A stretch of DNA of 64,000 nt from Saccharopolyspora aridisoli (GTDB lineage Bacteria > Actinomycetota > Actinomycetes > Mycobacteriales > Pseudonocardiaceae): positions 120,135 to 184,134 of the forward strand of contig NZ_SMKV01000010.1 in NCBI RefSeq assembly GCF_004348445.1. The letters are read 5' to 3'. The notes below the pieces were generated by a model, which did not search any database, was not told the origin of the DNA, and was given only the letters and a program-made list of their open reading frames with translations. The position numbers were made by a program, and so were the translations under genes. This document shows positions 8,250 to 18,139 of the stretch, piece after piece; position 1 is the first letter of the stretch; each line of letters starts with the position of its first letter.

Positions 8250-9600
8250 TTTAGAAACCCTGATTCACCAGCTTGGAGAACTTCGGCACGAGCGGAATGC
8301 TCGCCACTCCCGTTGGGAACGACGAGTTTCGACAGGTGTGATGAACCTCCTCACAGGACGCCCGCACCGGGCGTCGCCGACGGTCGATGCGTCGGCATCA
8401 CGACTTCATCCTGCGCCGCGGGCCCAAGCTTCGCGCGGCCCGACCAAAGCGGATGTGGCACATCCTCCACCGAGGCAGCAGGACCTTCTTTCGTTGTGCG
8501 CTTCCGCAGAGGCTCTCAGTTGTGCACCGCTCGATCAAACGAATCGAGAAGATCTGGCTAGACGAATTTTGAAAGGGTCCTATAGAAATCCTCTATCAGC
8601 GCTGCGAGTCGGCGGTCCGGCAGCGAGATCGCGCACCCGGCGCTCGCCGCAGGACATCGGTCACCAGCGAACGGACTCAGCTGGCGAGTTCAGCTCACCC
8701 GGTGGCAAGGACCTCTTGGCGATGTGGCCCCCGAGGGACACCTGTTGGTGCGGTGGTCGTTGAACCGGCGCCGAGGCGGTCCGATCACGAACCACAGCGA
8801 GCCCCTCGGGCCCAAGTGGACGAGCACGTCCAGTCGTTCCACAGCCGCCGGGCCGGGTCGTGCATCGGCAGCGTCGCGAAGGACGCGAACCCGTCCGGCC
8901 CGATGGGCCACCTGCTCGACGGCGTAGTCGTTGAGCAGGTGGCCTGGTTCATCCGCCTTCCCGCTTCTCGTGCAGCGTCTGAACCCCGGTAGAAAGCGGC
9001 GGAAGCACGGCGGCTCGAACCGGAACTCGTGCGCGATCAGGACTTGTGGGTGTCCAGCACCACCTTGCGGTGTGCGGCCAGGCCACGTCCGAGGAAGTGC
9101 GTCGCCGACTGCTGGAGGAATCCAGGCTCGGTGGCGAAGAAGTGGTCTTCGAGCTCGATACTCCTCCACGGTGGAGGTCGTCGGGAATTCAGCTCGGCAA
9201 CCCGGCGCCTGGCGGTCGAGCTCGCTTCGAACTGCGGCTTCCTCGACGCCACCGTCGCGGGTCGGCGAAGGCAGGCGAGCCCCGGCGGCCTGCCCGTGGC
9301 GAAAGCAGTTCCCAGCGCGGCGCCATGAGGGCCCGCAGCGCGTCCTCGACCCACTCTTCGACGAAATTGGGGAATCACCGGCCATCACCACTCAACACCC
9401 CACAGTGGACAAATCACACCCCACAGTGGACCGACGTCGCAGCAGAGCCCGGCGTGCTCGCCGAACGCCGATCCAGAGCGTCACCGCCAAGATCCCATGG
9501 GCCACTGGGCCCCGGAGGTTCCTCCACCCGTCAGTCTTCTCAACCCGGGCCCGCCACGTGCGTGGAGAGCACCGCTGACCGGATCACGACCGCGAGCTCT
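8250..9600. other. 1.35-kb gene-poor stretch upstream of the BCCT gene
   Basis: No intact gene. The first 150 bp should contain the BCCT promoter. A minus-strand peptide FVEEWVEDALRALMAPRWE (about 9310-9370) looks more protein-like than its surroundings and may be a decayed gene, but no family could be assigned. A 16-bp direct repeat lies at 9395-9431. Confidence 0.4.
9395..9431. repeat. 16-bp perfect tandem-spaced direct repeat
   Basis: ACACCCCACAGTGGAC occurs at 9395-9410 and again at 9416-9431, a period of exactly 21 bases or two helical turns. Such spacing suits a protein binding two sites on the same DNA face. It lies about 170 bp beyond the stop codon of the PadR gene, so its target gene is unclear. 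Confidence 0.6.
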
Positions 9601-10185
9601 TCAGACGCCGTGCAGCTCGTCGAGGAGCGCGAAGCCGTCCTGGATCCACGCCAGTTCGGTGCGGGCGCGCGCGATCAGTCCGTCGTAGGCGTAGATCTTG
9701 TAGCGGACAGTCAGCTCGGCCTCACGCTCGGTCAGCTTGGCGATCCGCGCGGCCAAGGTCGGGTGAGTGCGGTCGACGAGGGTCGCCCGGGTGCCCTCGA
9801 GCATCGCCAGGTGCTCTTCCCAGTACTCCTGCTGCTGCCGCAGCTGCTCACGCACCGCCGCGGGGTCGGCGAAGTCGAAGTACGCGGCCTTCAGGTAGGC
9901 GGGGTCGCGCTGCCACTGCGGCGCCAGGGGCGATTCCATCCACTCCCGGAACTCGGCGAGGCCCGCGTCGGTGACGTGGTACTCCTTCTTGGTCCCCTTC
10001 TTGCCCCAGGGACGCTCGACCGAGGTGAGCAGCCCGTCGCGTTCCATCCGGTTGAGCGCCGGGTAGATCTGCGAGTCCGGGGCGTGCCAGACGTGCGCGA
10101 CCGAGCGGCTGAAGCTCTTCGAGATGTCGTAGCCGGTCATCGGACGACCCGTCAGCAACGCGATCAGCGCGTGTCGCAGCGACAA
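9601..10185 (-). CDS. PadR-family regulator (VanR-like) of the vanillate genes
   Basis: A 194-residue PadR protein: N-terminal winged helix (LRHALIALLTGRPMTGYDI, then SQIYPALNRMERDGLL) and a C-terminal four-helix dimer region beginning at LKAAYFDFADPAAVREQL, the layout of the two-domain (subfamily 1) PadR proteins. The start is TTG at 10185, supported by GGGAGG nine bases upstream. It is divergent from vanA. Family knowledge: in Corynebacterium glutamicum a PadR-type VanR represses vanABK and is released by vanillate, and the gene order here is the same. Repression of the divergent operon is therefore likely. Confidence 0.85.
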   Translation of the reverse strand: MSLRHALIALLTGRPMTGYDISKSFSRSVAHVWHAPDSQIYPALNRMERDGLLTSVERPWGKKGTKKEYHVTDAGLAEFREWMESPLAPQWQRDPAYLKAAYFDFADPAAVREQLRQQQEYWEEHLAMLEGTRATLVDRTHPTLAARIAKLTEREAELTVRYKIYAYDGLIARARTELAWIQDGFALLDELHGV

Positions 10186-10233
10186 GATGGCCTCCCTTCC
10201 TGATCAGCCACGCTATCCACCCTTGCCAACTCA

Positions 10234-10249
10234 CTATATCCATAGATAG
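10234..10249. promoter_or_regulatory. Candidate PadR/VanR operator in the divergent promoter
   Basis: CTATATCCATAGATAG is a near-perfect dyad (one mismatch per arm) midway between the PadR gene and vanA. PadR regulators bind AT-rich dyads of about this size. It is the only AT-rich patch in the region. Confidence 0.5.
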
Positions 10250-10295
10250 CTTGTGGCTTACACAACAGATACCTCTCTCCATAGGGAGTTGACCA

Positions 10296-11432
10296 ATGAC
10301 GCTCACAACCCCCGCACCGGTGGGAACCGCAGCACCGACCACGGCCGCGGCGAAGATCTTCAACCACCCCCGCAACGCCTGGTACGTGGCGGCCTGGGAT
10401 CACGAGGTCACCGGCAAGCAGCCGCTGGCGCGCACCGTCGCCGGTGTTCCGCTCGCGCTGTGGCGCAACACCGAGGGGCGCGCCGTCGCACTCGCCGACG
10501 CCTGCTGGCACCGGCTCGCCCCCCTGTCGCAGGGCAAGGTCCTCGGCAACGAGCTGCAGTGCCCCTACCACGGCCTGCGCTACAACTCGACCGGTCGTTG
10601 CACCGCCATGCCCGCGCAGGAGACGATCAACCCGAGCGCGGTCGTCCCCTCCTACCCCGTCGTCGAGCGCTACCGCTACGTCTGGGTGTGGGTGGGCGAT
10701 CCCGACCTCGCCGATCCGGCCACCGTGCCCGACATGCACCAGATGGACGATCCGTCCTGGGCGGGTGACGGCGAGACCATTCACGCCGACTGCAATTTTC
10801 AGCTGGTCCTCGACAACCTGATGGACCTCACCCACGAGGAGTTCGTGCACTCCTCGAGCATCGGCCAGGAGGAGCTCTCCGAGTCCGAGTTCGACGTGAT
10901 CCACGAAGGCGACACGGTCACCGTCACCCGCTGGATGCGCGGCATCGACGCCCCGCCGTTCTGGTTGAAGAACATGCGCGACAAGTTCCCCGGCTTCGAG
11001 GGCAAGGTCGACCGCTGGCAGATCATCAGGTTCCAGGCGCCGGCCACGATCTGCATCGACGTCGGTGTCGCCAAGGCCGGCACCGGCGCGCCCGAGGGCG
11101 ACCGCAGCCAAGGCGTCAACGGGTACGTCATGAACACGATCACCCCCGAGACCGACCGCACCTGTCACTACTTCTGGGCGTTCATGCGCAACTACTGCCT
11201 GGACAACCAGACCATCACCACCCAGCTGCGCCAAGGTGTGCACGGCGTCTTCGGCGAGGACGAGGACATGCTGCGCGCCCAGCAACGCGCGATCGACGCC
11301 AACCCGGAGCACGAGTTCTACAGCCTCAACATCGACGTAGGCGGGATGTGGGTCCGCCAGATCCTGGAGCGGATGCTTGCCGCCGAAGGGCGGCCGTCGG
11401 CGGCTCCCGCTGCGGCGGGCAGGGGCGTCTGA
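10296..11432 (+). CDS. vanA: Vanillate O-demethylase oxygenase subunit
   Basis: A 378-residue Rieske non-heme iron oxygenase. The Rieske cluster ligands are C70, H72, C89 and H92 (CWHRLAPLSQG ... CPYHGL). The mononuclear iron motif is DNLMDLTHEEFVH with H180 and H185. Length and sequence fit the VanA group, which demethylates vanillate to protocatechuate and formaldehyde in the cytosol using electrons from VanB. The start ATG is preceded by AGGGAG. The stop codon overlaps the vanB start by one base, so the two subunits are translationally coupled. Related aromatic O-demethylases (dicamba, syringate) share this architecture, so the substrate could be another methoxybenzoate. Confidence 0.9.
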   Translation: MTLTTPAPVGTAAPTTAAAKIFNHPRNAWYVAAWDHEVTGKQPLARTVAGVPLALWRNTEGRAVALADACWHRLAPLSQGKVLGNELQCPYHGLRYNSTGRCTAMPAQETINPSAVVPSYPVVERYRYVWVWVGDPDLADPATVPDMHQMDDPSWAGDGETIHADCNFQLVLDNLMDLTHEEFVHSSSIGQEELSESEFDVIHEGDTVTVTRWMRGIDAPPFWLKNMRDKFPGFEGKVDRWQIIRFQAPATICIDVGVAKAGTGAPEGDRSQGVNGYVMNTITPETDRTCHYFWAFMRNYCLDNQTITTQLRQGVHGVFGEDEDMLRAQQRAIDANPEHEFYSLNIDVGGMWVRQILERMLAAEGRPSAAPAAAGRGV

Positions 11433-12433
11433 TGGCGGCCCACTCCCAGTCCCGCTGGCAACGGGCGCAGATCGTCGAAGCCGACCTCGTAGCCGACGGC
11501 GTCCGCCGGATAGTGCTGGAGGTCGAACACCCCGAGCACGCGGCGCCCGGTACGCACGTCGACGTCGCACTGCCCGTCCAGGGCCGACGGCAGATCCGTT
11601 CCTACTCCGTCGTGCGATCCGAGGCCGGGGGCCGCCGGCTCACGCTCAGCGTGCAGCTCTCCGCTGCCTCCCGAGGTGGTTCGGAGGCCATGCACGCACT
11701 GGCCGTCGGTGACGAGCTCACCGTCACCGGGCCCGTGCAGAGCTTCCCGCTCGCGGTCGGCGCCGGTCGTTACGTCCTGGTCGCCGGCGGCATCGGCGTC
11801 ACCGCACTGGTCGCGATGGCGTCAGCTCTGCGCCGCCGCGGCGCCGACTACGAGCTCGTGCTCGTCGGTCGGAGTCGGCAGGTCATGGCCTACCTCGACG
11901 AGCTCACCGCCGAGCACGGCGATCGGCTCCGGGTGCACGTCGACGACGAAGGGACGCCGTTGTCGGTACCTGGTCTGGTCGACGAGATCGCCGCGGCACC
12001 GAACGCGGCCACGACCGAGCTCTACATGTGCGGCCCGATCGGCCTGATGGACGCGATCAGGTCGAGCTGGACCGAGCACGGGCTGGCCGAGACCAACCTG
12101 CGGTTCGAGACCTTCGGGTCCAGCGGCCGGTTCGAAGCCGAGGAGTTCGTGGTCCGCCTTCCCCAGCTCGACCGGGAGGTCGCCGTCGCACCCGGCACCT
12201 CGATCCTGGACGCCCTGAACGCGGCCGGGGTCGACACGCTCTCGGACTGCCGCAAGGGCGAGTGCGGACTCTGCCTGGCCAAGATCGTCGAGGTCGCGGG
12301 CACCATCGACCACCGCGACGTCTTCCTCAGCCAAGCGCAGAAGCAGCGCTCCACCCACCTGTGCCTCTGCGTCTCCCGCGCGGCGGTCGGCAACACCGGC
12401 GACCGCGCATCCGTCACCCTCCACCTCACCTGA
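11432..12433 (+). CDS. vanB: Vanillate O-demethylase reductase subunit
   Basis: A 333-residue PDR/VanB-type reductase with three modules in order: FMN-binding domain (QIRSYSVVRSEAGG, about residue 50), NAD-binding domain (VLVAGGIGVTALVAM and ELYMCGPIGLMDAI) and a C-terminal plant-type [2Fe-2S] ferredoxin with C273, C278, C281 and C311 (DCRKGECGLC ... CLC). It passes electrons from NADH to the VanA Rieske centre. The TGATG junction with vanA implies equimolar synthesis. The MFS gene begins 37 bp downstream. Confidence 0.92.
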   Translation: MAAHSQSRWQRAQIVEADLVADGVRRIVLEVEHPEHAAPGTHVDVALPVQGRRQIRSYSVVRSEAGGRRLTLSVQLSAASRGGSEAMHALAVGDELTVTGPVQSFPLAVGAGRYVLVAGGIGVTALVAMASALRRRGADYELVLVGRSRQVMAYLDELTAEHGDRLRVHVDDEGTPLSVPGLVDEIAAAPNAATTELYMCGPIGLMDAIRSSWTEHGLAETNLRFETFGSSGRFEAEEFVVRLPQLDREVAVAPGTSILDALNAAGVDTLSDCRKGECGLCLAKIVEVAGTIDHRDVFLSQAQKQRSTHLCLCVSRAAVGNTGDRASVTLHLT

Positions 12434-12470
12434 TCCGGGCGCAACGGATCCCTCACCACTGGATACCTCA

Positions 12471-13817
12471 ATGATTCTCACGGCACGCATCGGCGCGGCG
12501 CCCATGTCCGGCTACCAATGGCTGATCGTCGCGCTCTGCACCTTCATGAACTGCCTCGACGGCTTCGACGTCATGGCAGTCGCGTTCACCGGCCCCTCGG
12601 TCACCGAGGAGTTCGGTCTGAACGGTTCCCAGTTCGGACTGCTGGTCTCGGTCGGCCTGATCGGGATGGCGCTGGGTTCGATGCTGCTCGCACCCTTCGC
12701 CGACCTGATCGGGCGTCGCCCGCTGATCCTGATCAGCCTCGCCTTGGGCACGATCGGCATGTTCGGCGCCGCGATGGCCCCCTCAGTGCTGGTGATGGGC
12801 CTCTTCCGGCTCGTGACCGGCATCGGCGTGGGCGGCATCCTGGCCAGCACCAACGTGATCGCCAGCGAGTTCTCGAACGCGAAGAACCGCGGGCTCGCCA
12901 TCGGCATCTACACCGCCGGGTACGGCATCGGCGCGACCTTCGCGAGCCTCGTCGCGAAGACCACGGTGGGCGGCGACTGGCGGATCGTCTTCTACGCCGG
13001 CGGCTTCGGAACTCTGCTCGCCCTGATCGTCATCGCCGTGCTGCTGCCGGAGTCGCTCGCCTTCCTCGAGCAGCGCCGTCCCCGCGGCGCCCTGGAGCGC
13101 ATCAACCGGACCCTGGCGCGAATGGGGATGGACTCCACCAGCACGGCCGACCTCGACCAGGCGAGCTCCGCCCGGAAGGACGCCGGGCAGACCGGTTCGG
13201 GTTGGCTGAAGCAACTGCTCGCACCCACGATCCTGCTCTGGATCATCTTCATCACCATCATGTTCGGGTTCTACTTCGTCAACAGCTGGACCCCGACCCT
13301 CCTCGCCGAGGAAGGGCTTTCGAAGAGCACTGCGGTCACCGCCGGGATGGCGATCTCGATCGGTGGCACCGTCGGCTCGGTGCTCTACGGCCTTGCCGCC
13401 CGGCTCCGCCCACCACGGGTCGTGCTGATCGGGTTCTCGCTGCTGTCGGCCGCGATGATGGTCGTGTTCATCCTGAGCACCTCGATCCTGTGGCTCGGGT
13501 TCGGCATCGGCGTCATCGTCGGCGCGCTGATCAACGGCTGCATCGCCGGTGCGTACACCGTCGGACCACCGCTGTACCCGTCCCACCTCCGCGGCGTCGG
13601 CATGGGCTGGGCGCTCGGCATGGGCCGGATCGGCGCCATCCTCTCCCCGACCATCGCAGGCCTGCTCAAGGACGCAGGTGCCTCGGCGACCCAGCTCTAC
13701 GTCGGAGCCGCCGCAGTCGTCGCGCTCTGCGCACTCGCCCTGGTCGCGCTGCGCAAGCACGACCCGGACTCCACCCCAGCGGCCACGGAACCGGCCACGA
13801 ACCCGGCCACGGGCTGA
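12471..13817 (+). CDS. MFS importer of the aromatic acid:H+ symporter family (VanK/PcaK-like)
   Basis: A 448-residue, 12-helix major facilitator. The first helix carries the AAHS hallmark NCLDGFDVMAVAFTGP, followed by the loop 2-3 motif DLIGRRPL and GIGVGGILASTNVI. In AAHS carriers the helix 1 Asp in the DGFD motif couples proton flow to aromatic carboxylate uptake. As third gene of the vanAB transcript it most likely imports vanillate, as VanK does in corynebacteria. An ATG at 12504, closer to the first helix, is an alternative start. The C-terminus is a short Thr/Pro/Ala tail. Confidence 0.87.
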   Translation: MILTARIGAAPMSGYQWLIVALCTFMNCLDGFDVMAVAFTGPSVTEEFGLNGSQFGLLVSVGLIGMALGSMLLAPFADLIGRRPLILISLALGTIGMFGAAMAPSVLVMGLFRLVTGIGVGGILASTNVIASEFSNAKNRGLAIGIYTAGYGIGATFASLVAKTTVGGDWRIVFYAGGFGTLLALIVIAVLLPESLAFLEQRRPRGALERINRTLARMGMDSTSTADLDQASSARKDAGQTGSGWLKQLLAPTILLWIIFITIMFGFYFVNSWTPTLLAEEGLSKSTAVTAGMAISIGGTVGSVLYGLAARLRPPRVVLIGFSLLSAAMMVVFILSTSILWLGFGIGVIVGALINGCIAGAYTVGPPLYPSHLRGVGMGWALGMGRIGAILSPTIAGLLKDAGASATQLYVGAAAVVALCALALVALRKHDPDSTPAATEPATNPATG

Positions 13818-14054
13818 GGCAACGTCCGGGGCACCGGCGCGCACCGAGCGCAACGCGACGCTGACGCCCACGACATCGAGCTCCATCGCCACGTGGACCA
13901 CATGCCGACGAAACCACCCGAGGCCCGGCACCACCGATGACCGCCCGCCGACCCGCTTGACCGCGTAGCTCCCACACGGTCAGGTGGGTCCTTCGGTACC
14001 CAGCGGTCGAGAAGACGATCGTGTAGCGGTCACCACTGATCCACACCGAGACAG

Positions 14055-14094
14055 GTGCCCGTTGACCTGCGGTAACTCGCAGGTCAACGGGCAC
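14055..14094. terminator. Perfect 16-bp hairpin, possible bidirectional terminator
   Basis: GTGCCCGTTGACCTGC (14055-14070) pairs perfectly with GCAGGTCAACGGGCAC (14079-14094) around the 8-base loop GGTAACTC; the loop-closing G-C extends the stem to 17 bp. There is no T-run on either side, but in high-GC actinobacteria strong stems without U-tracts can terminate. It lies between convergent genes, which fits. Confidence 0.55.
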
Positions 14095-14261
14095 TCCTCG
14101 CCAGTCGGAGCCGGACTCAACACCGGCTGGGCCAGCCGCTCCGAAGCGCGAGTCCGAAGTAGGGAGCACGCCCGGTGGCCTGCTGCGCTCCGGTCCACTG
14201 CGGATTCTCGCGCTCTGCCGTTGTCGTCGAGCTCGTGACGATGGGGAGTGCCGGGTCTGGC

Positions 14262-14426
14262 TTTCGGTTCGCTCGGAGGGATGCTCGTCATGCCCACGCC
14301 CCGATCGCGGCGGCGCTGGTCGCGGGCACCGGCTCGCAGTCCTCTTCCGGCTGCTACCTGCTGGCGGTGTCGTTGGTGAGCCTGGCCGCGCTGGCGGCCG
14401 CCTCCCGCGCCCGCGGGGTCCGCTGA
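14262..14426 (+). pseudogene. C-terminal remnant of an MFS (metabolite:H+ symporter type) transporter
   Basis: One frame reads APIAAALVAGTGSQSSSGCY then LLAVSLVSLAALAAASRARGVR and stops. This is the last two helices and basic tail of metabolite:proton symporters of the MFS. Upstream of it the frame degenerates, so the first ten helices are gone. A deleted transporter gene is the simplest reading. Confidence 0.55.
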
Positions 14427-14499
14427 CACCGGACGCGCCCACCGTGCCCGGCCGAACCACGCGTCTCCGGCCGGGAACCGCCGCGCGCGTGCGGCGATC

Positions 14500-15447
14500 C
14501 TATTCGGACGTTCCACGCACACCGTCCGCGGTGCCGTCGCCGAGGCCGATGAGCGGATCACCGCGGTCGTCGGCGGCGGTGAACAGTTGCAGGAAGGCCG
14601 CCAGCGCGGGGTTGTCGTTCTCGCCCCGCCACGCCACCCGCAGCTCTACGGGCTCCGGGACCGGCAGATCCACGGGCCGGAAGACGAGCCCGGCGAACCG
14701 CAAGCGCGCCGCGGTCGTCGGCACCAGTGCGATGCCGAGCCCGGCTTCGACCAGCGCCAGCGCCGTGTGCACCTGCGAGACGTACTGCACGTACGTCGGC
14801 CGCACGCCCGCTTCACCGAAGATGCCCACGACGAGGTCGTAGAAGTAGCGCGCCTCAAGCGGCGAGTACCCGACGACGTCCGCCCCGTGGAAGGCCTCGA
14901 GCGGCAGCCGCTCCTCGTCGGCCAGCCGGTGCCCGGCGGGCAACGCGGCCACCAGGGCGCCCGTGCCCACCAGCCGGGACTCCACGCCGGGTGGCGTCGG
15001 CGGCCGCACCAGGCCCGCGTCCAGCGTGCCGGACGAGATGCGGTCCAGCTGGTCGCGTGTGACCAACTCCTGCAGCACCACCTCGACATGCGGGAGCCGC
15101 TCGGCGATGGTGCGCAGCACCGTGCCGAGCACGCCGTATCCGGACGTCGCCGTGAACCCCAGGTTGAGCAGGCCGGCGCGGCCCGCGGTCATCCGCCGGG
15201 CCGACTGCGCGGCGTTCTCGGCGTCGTGCAGGAGCCTGCGGGCGTTCCGCAGGAAGGCGCGGCCTGCGGGCGTGAGCCGCACCGTCCGGCCGCTGCGATC
15301 GATCAGGCTGACGCCGAGTTCCCTCTCCAGCTGCTGGATCTGCCTGCTCAGCGGGGGCTGCGTCATGTTCAACCGCTCGGCGGCGCGACCGAAGTGGCCT
15401 TCCTCGGCGACGGCGACGAAGCCGGTCAGCTGGTGGATCGTGAACAT
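14500..15447 (-). CDS. LysR-type regulator of the sugar-acid operon
   Basis: A 315-residue LysR protein: N-terminal winged helix ([22 protein letters not shown], then [14 protein letters not shown]) and a C-terminal periplasmic-binding-like effector domain (from about residue 90, [14 protein letters not shown]). ATG 15447 is chosen because AGGAAA precedes it and the conserved FTIHQL begins there; the frame is open further upstream but without family sequence. It is divergent from kdgD across about 106 bp, the standard LysR arrangement, and probably activates that operon in response to a sugar acid or its dehydration product. Confidence 0.85.
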   Translation of the reverse strand: MFTIHQLTGFVAVAEEGHFGRAAERLNMTQPPLSRQIQQLERELGVSLIDRSGRTVRLTPAGRAFLRNARRLLHDAENAAQSARRMTAGRAGLLNLGFTATSGYGVLGTVLRTIAERLPHVEVVLQELVTRDQLDRISSGTLDAGLVRPPTPPGVESRLVGTGALVAALPAGHRLADEERLPLEAFHGADVVGYSPLEARYFYDLVVGIFGEAGVRPTYVQYVSQVHTALALVEAGLGIALVPTTAARLRFAGLVFRPVDLPVPEPVELRVAWRGENDNPALAAFLQLFTAADDRGDPLIGLGDGTADGVRGTSE

Positions 15448-15553
15448 CGATGCATTTCCTGAATCAGAGGATGCGAATTTGGAGTTGGACGTGCATTGCT
15501 CGCCGACTCTAGCGTCGCGGTCACGGGCCAGACCAACCTGGAGGAAGTACGCG

Positions 15554-16480
15554 ATGTCCCAGTTCACGCCCCACGAAACAGCCAAGCGGCTGTCGAACAG
15601 CCTGCTGTCCTTCCCGGTGACGCACTTCCGGGACGACCTGAGCTTCGACGAGCCAGCCTACCGCGAGAACATCGCCTGGCTGAGTGAGTTCGGCGCGGCC
15701 GGGCTTTTCGCCGCGGGCGGCACCGGCGAGTTCTTCTCGCTGACCCCCGACGAGGTGTCGGCCGTCGTCAGAGCCGCCGTGGGGGAGACGCCCGACGACG
15801 TGCCCGTGATCGCGCCGGCCGGCTACGGCACCGCTACCGCCATCGAGCTGGCCCGAACCGCCGAGCGAGCGGGTGCCGACGGGCTGCTCCTGCTGCCGCC
15901 GTACCTCACCGAGGCGTCGCAGGACGGACTCATCGAGCACGTCAAGGCGGTCTGCGCGGCGACCTCGCTCGGCGTGATCATCTACAACCGAGCCAACGCG
16001 GTCTACACCGACGAAACCGTCGCGCGCCTGGCCGACGCGTGCGCCAACCTCGTCGGGTTCAAGGACGGTGTCGGCGACATCGAGCGCATGACCCGCATCC
16101 ACACGCGGCTCGGCGACCGGCTGACCTACGTCGGCGGCCTCCCCACTGCGGAGGCGTTCGCGCTGCCGTACCTCGAGATGGGCGTCACGACCTACTCGTC
16201 GGCGATGTACAACTTCGTGCCCGAGTTCGCGCAGCGGTTCTACACCGCCGTGCGCGCCCACGACCGCGCCGCCGTCGACCGCTACCTCGCCGAATTCGTG
16301 CTGCCCTACTGCGACATCCGCAACCGCAAGGCGGGTTACGCGGTGAGCATCGTGAAGGCGGGCATGAGGGCCATCGGACGCCCCGCCGGGCCGGTCCGCG
16401 CCCCGTTGACCGACCTCGACGACGACGAACTGCAGCAGCTCTCCGAGCTGATCTCCCGGATTCCCGAGGAGAACGCATGA
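15554..16480 (+). CDS. kdgD: 5-dehydro-4-deoxyglucarate dehydratase (DHDPS family)
   Basis: A 308-residue class I lyase of the dihydrodipicolinate synthase family. The Schiff-base lysine is K170 ([11 protein letters not shown]), with Y144 in [10 protein letters not shown] and the GGTGEFFSL loop near residue 55. The GGTGEF and FKDGVGD versions are typical of KdgD, which decarboxylates and dehydrates 5-keto-4-deoxyglucarate to 2-oxoglutarate semialdehyde. The next gene encodes the enzyme that consumes this product, joined by an ATGA overlap, which supports the assignment. A GAGGAAG ribosome-binding site precedes ATG 15554. No glucarate or galactarate dehydratase is in the window, so the entry step must be elsewhere. 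Confidence 0.88.
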   Translation: MSQFTPHETAKRLSNSLLSFPVTHFRDDLSFDEPAYRENIAWLSEFGAAGLFAAGGTGEFFSLTPDEVSAVVRAAVGETPDDVPVIAPAGYGTATAIELARTAERAGADGLLLLPPYLTEASQDGLIEHVKAVCAATSLGVIIYNRANAVYTDETVARLADACANLVGFKDGVGDIERMTRIHTRLGDRLTYVGGLPTAEAFALPYLEMGVTTYSSAMYNFVPEFAQRFYTAVRAHDRAAVDRYLAEFVLPYCDIRNRKAGYAVSIVKAGMRAIGRPAGPVRAPLTDLDDDELQQLSELISRIPEENA

Positions 16481-18057
16481 ACACCCCGACCGGTCGGATG
16501 ATCATCGCGGGTGAACCGGTCACCGGAACCGGAACGGAGATCCGCGCCGTCGACCCGAGCACCGGCGAGCAACTGGACCCCGCCTTCGCCTACGGCGGTT
16601 CCGCCGACGTCGACCGTGCGTGCGCCGCCGCGTGCGACGCGTTCGGCCAGTACCGGGCGCTGCCGGTGACCAGGCGCGCCGAGCTGCTCGAACGCATCGC
16701 CGACAACATCGAGGCGATCGGCGACGCCCTGGTCGAACGCGCCCACGCCGAATCCGGTCTGCCCCTCGCGCGCCTCACGGGCGAGCGCGGCCGCACCACG
16801 GGCCAGCTGCGCATGTTCGCCACGCTGCTGCGCGACGGGAACCTCGAAATCCCGCGCATCGATCCGGCACAGCCGGACCGCACACCGCCCCGCGCCGACA
16901 TCCGCCAGCGTGCCGTTCCGCTCGGCCCCGTGGCCGTGTTCGGCGCCAGCAACTTCCCCCTCGCCTTCTCGGTCGCGGGTGGGGACACCGCGTCTGCGCT
17001 CGCGGCGGGCTGCCCCGTCGTCGTCAAGAGCCACGACGCCCACCCCGGCACCTCGGAACTCGTCGGTCGGGCGATCAGCGACGCGGTCGCCGAGACGCAG
17101 CTGCCCGCGGGCACGTTCTCGCTGCTGTTCGGCCACGGCCCCGACCTCGGCACGGCCCTCGTCACCGATCCGCGCATCCGTGCCGTGGGATTCACCGGGT
17201 CGCGCCAGGGTGGCCTCGCGCTCGTGGCCGCCGCGCAGGCGCGTCCCCGCCCGATTCCGGTGTACGCGGAGATGAGCAGCACGAACCCCGTGTTCCTGTT
17301 GCCGGGCGCACTCGCCGACCGCGCCGGCGAGATCGGCACCGCGTTCGTCGGTTCGCTCACCCTCGGCGCCGGACAGTTCTGCACCAACCCGGGCATCGTC
17401 GTCGCCGTGGACGGCCCGGACCTGCACCGTTTCGTGGACGCGGCCACGACGGCGATCACCGCGTCGGAACCGGCCACGATGCTCACGCCCGGGATCGCCG
17501 ACGCCTATGCCCAGGGCGTCAGCACACTGTCCGGCCACGACGGCGTCGAGGTGCTCGCCCGGGGATCCGACTCCGGCGGGCCGATCACCTGCCGCCCCGC
17601 ACTGCTCGCGACCGACGCCGAACGGTTCGTCGCCGAAGAGGCGTTGCAGCAGGAGGTGTTCGGCTCCTGCTGCATCGTCGTGCGCTGCCAGGACATGGCT
17701 CAGGTGCACGCGGTCGCCGAGGCTCTCGAAGGCCAGCTGACCGCGACCGTCCACACCGGAACCGGGGACGAGCGCGAGGCCGCCACGCTGCTGAGCGCAC
17801 TCGAGCTCCTCGCGGGCCGTGTGCTGTTCAACGGCTGGCCGACGGGAGTCGAGGTCGGCCACGCGATGGTTCACGGCGGTCCGTTCCCCGCCACGTCGGA
17901 CTCGCGAACCACCTCCGTCGGCACGCGTGCCGTGGACCGGTTCCTACGCCCGGTGTCCTACCAGGATGTTCCGAGCGGCCTGCTGCCGAGCGCGATCGCC
18001 GACGGCAACCCCGACGGCCTGTTCCGTCGCATCGACGGTATCCCGGGCACCCAGTAG
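16477..18057 (+). CDS. 2-oxoglutarate semialdehyde dehydrogenase
   Basis: A 526-residue aldehyde dehydrogenase of the KGSADH group, with general base E265 ([11 protein letters not shown]) and nucleophile C302 ([10 protein letters not shown]). The EMSSTNP and GQFCTNPG variants, instead of ELGGK and GQ-CTA, are characteristic of dehydrogenases acting on 2-oxoglutarate semialdehyde in sugar-acid and hydroxyproline catabolism. It should form 2-oxoglutarate with NAD(P)+ in the cytosol, feeding the TCA cycle. Translation is coupled to kdgD by a four-base ATGA overlap. Confidence 0.88.
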   Translation: MNTPTGRMIIAGEPVTGTGTEIRAVDPSTGEQLDPAFAYGGSADVDRACAAACDAFGQYRALPVTRRAELLERIADNIEAIGDALVERAHAESGLPLARLTGERGRTTGQLRMFATLLRDGNLEIPRIDPAQPDRTPPRADIRQRAVPLGPVAVFGASNFPLAFSVAGGDTASALAAGCPVVVKSHDAHPGTSELVGRAISDAVAETQLPAGTFSLLFGHGPDLGTALVTDPRIRAVGFTGSRQGGLALVAAAQARPRPIPVYAEMSSTNPVFLLPGALADRAGEIGTAFVGSLTLGAGQFCTNPGIVVAVDGPDLHRFVDAATTAITASEPATMLTPGIADAYAQGVSTLSGHDGVEVLARGSDSGGPITCRPALLATDAERFVAEEALQQEVFGSCCIVVRCQDMAQVHAVAEALEGQLTATVHTGTGDEREAATLLSALELLAGRVLFNGWPTGVEVGHAMVHGGPFPATSDSRTTSVGTRAVDRFLRPVSYQDVPSGLLPSAIADGNPDGLFRRIDGIPGTQ

Positions 18058-18139
18058 CCATCCCCGCCGGTGTCCGCTCCGCGTCAACGAGGTGGGCACC
18101 GGCCCCAGCCACTCCGGAAAACAGTCAACGAGGACCGTG

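Larger units (their letters stand above)
13818..14499. other. 680-bp convergent intergenic region with hairpin and transporter remnant
   Basis: Between the vanillate importer and the LysR gene, which converge. No intact gene. It contains a perfect long hairpin (14055-14094) and the decayed end of a second transporter gene (14262-14426). Confidence 0.6.
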
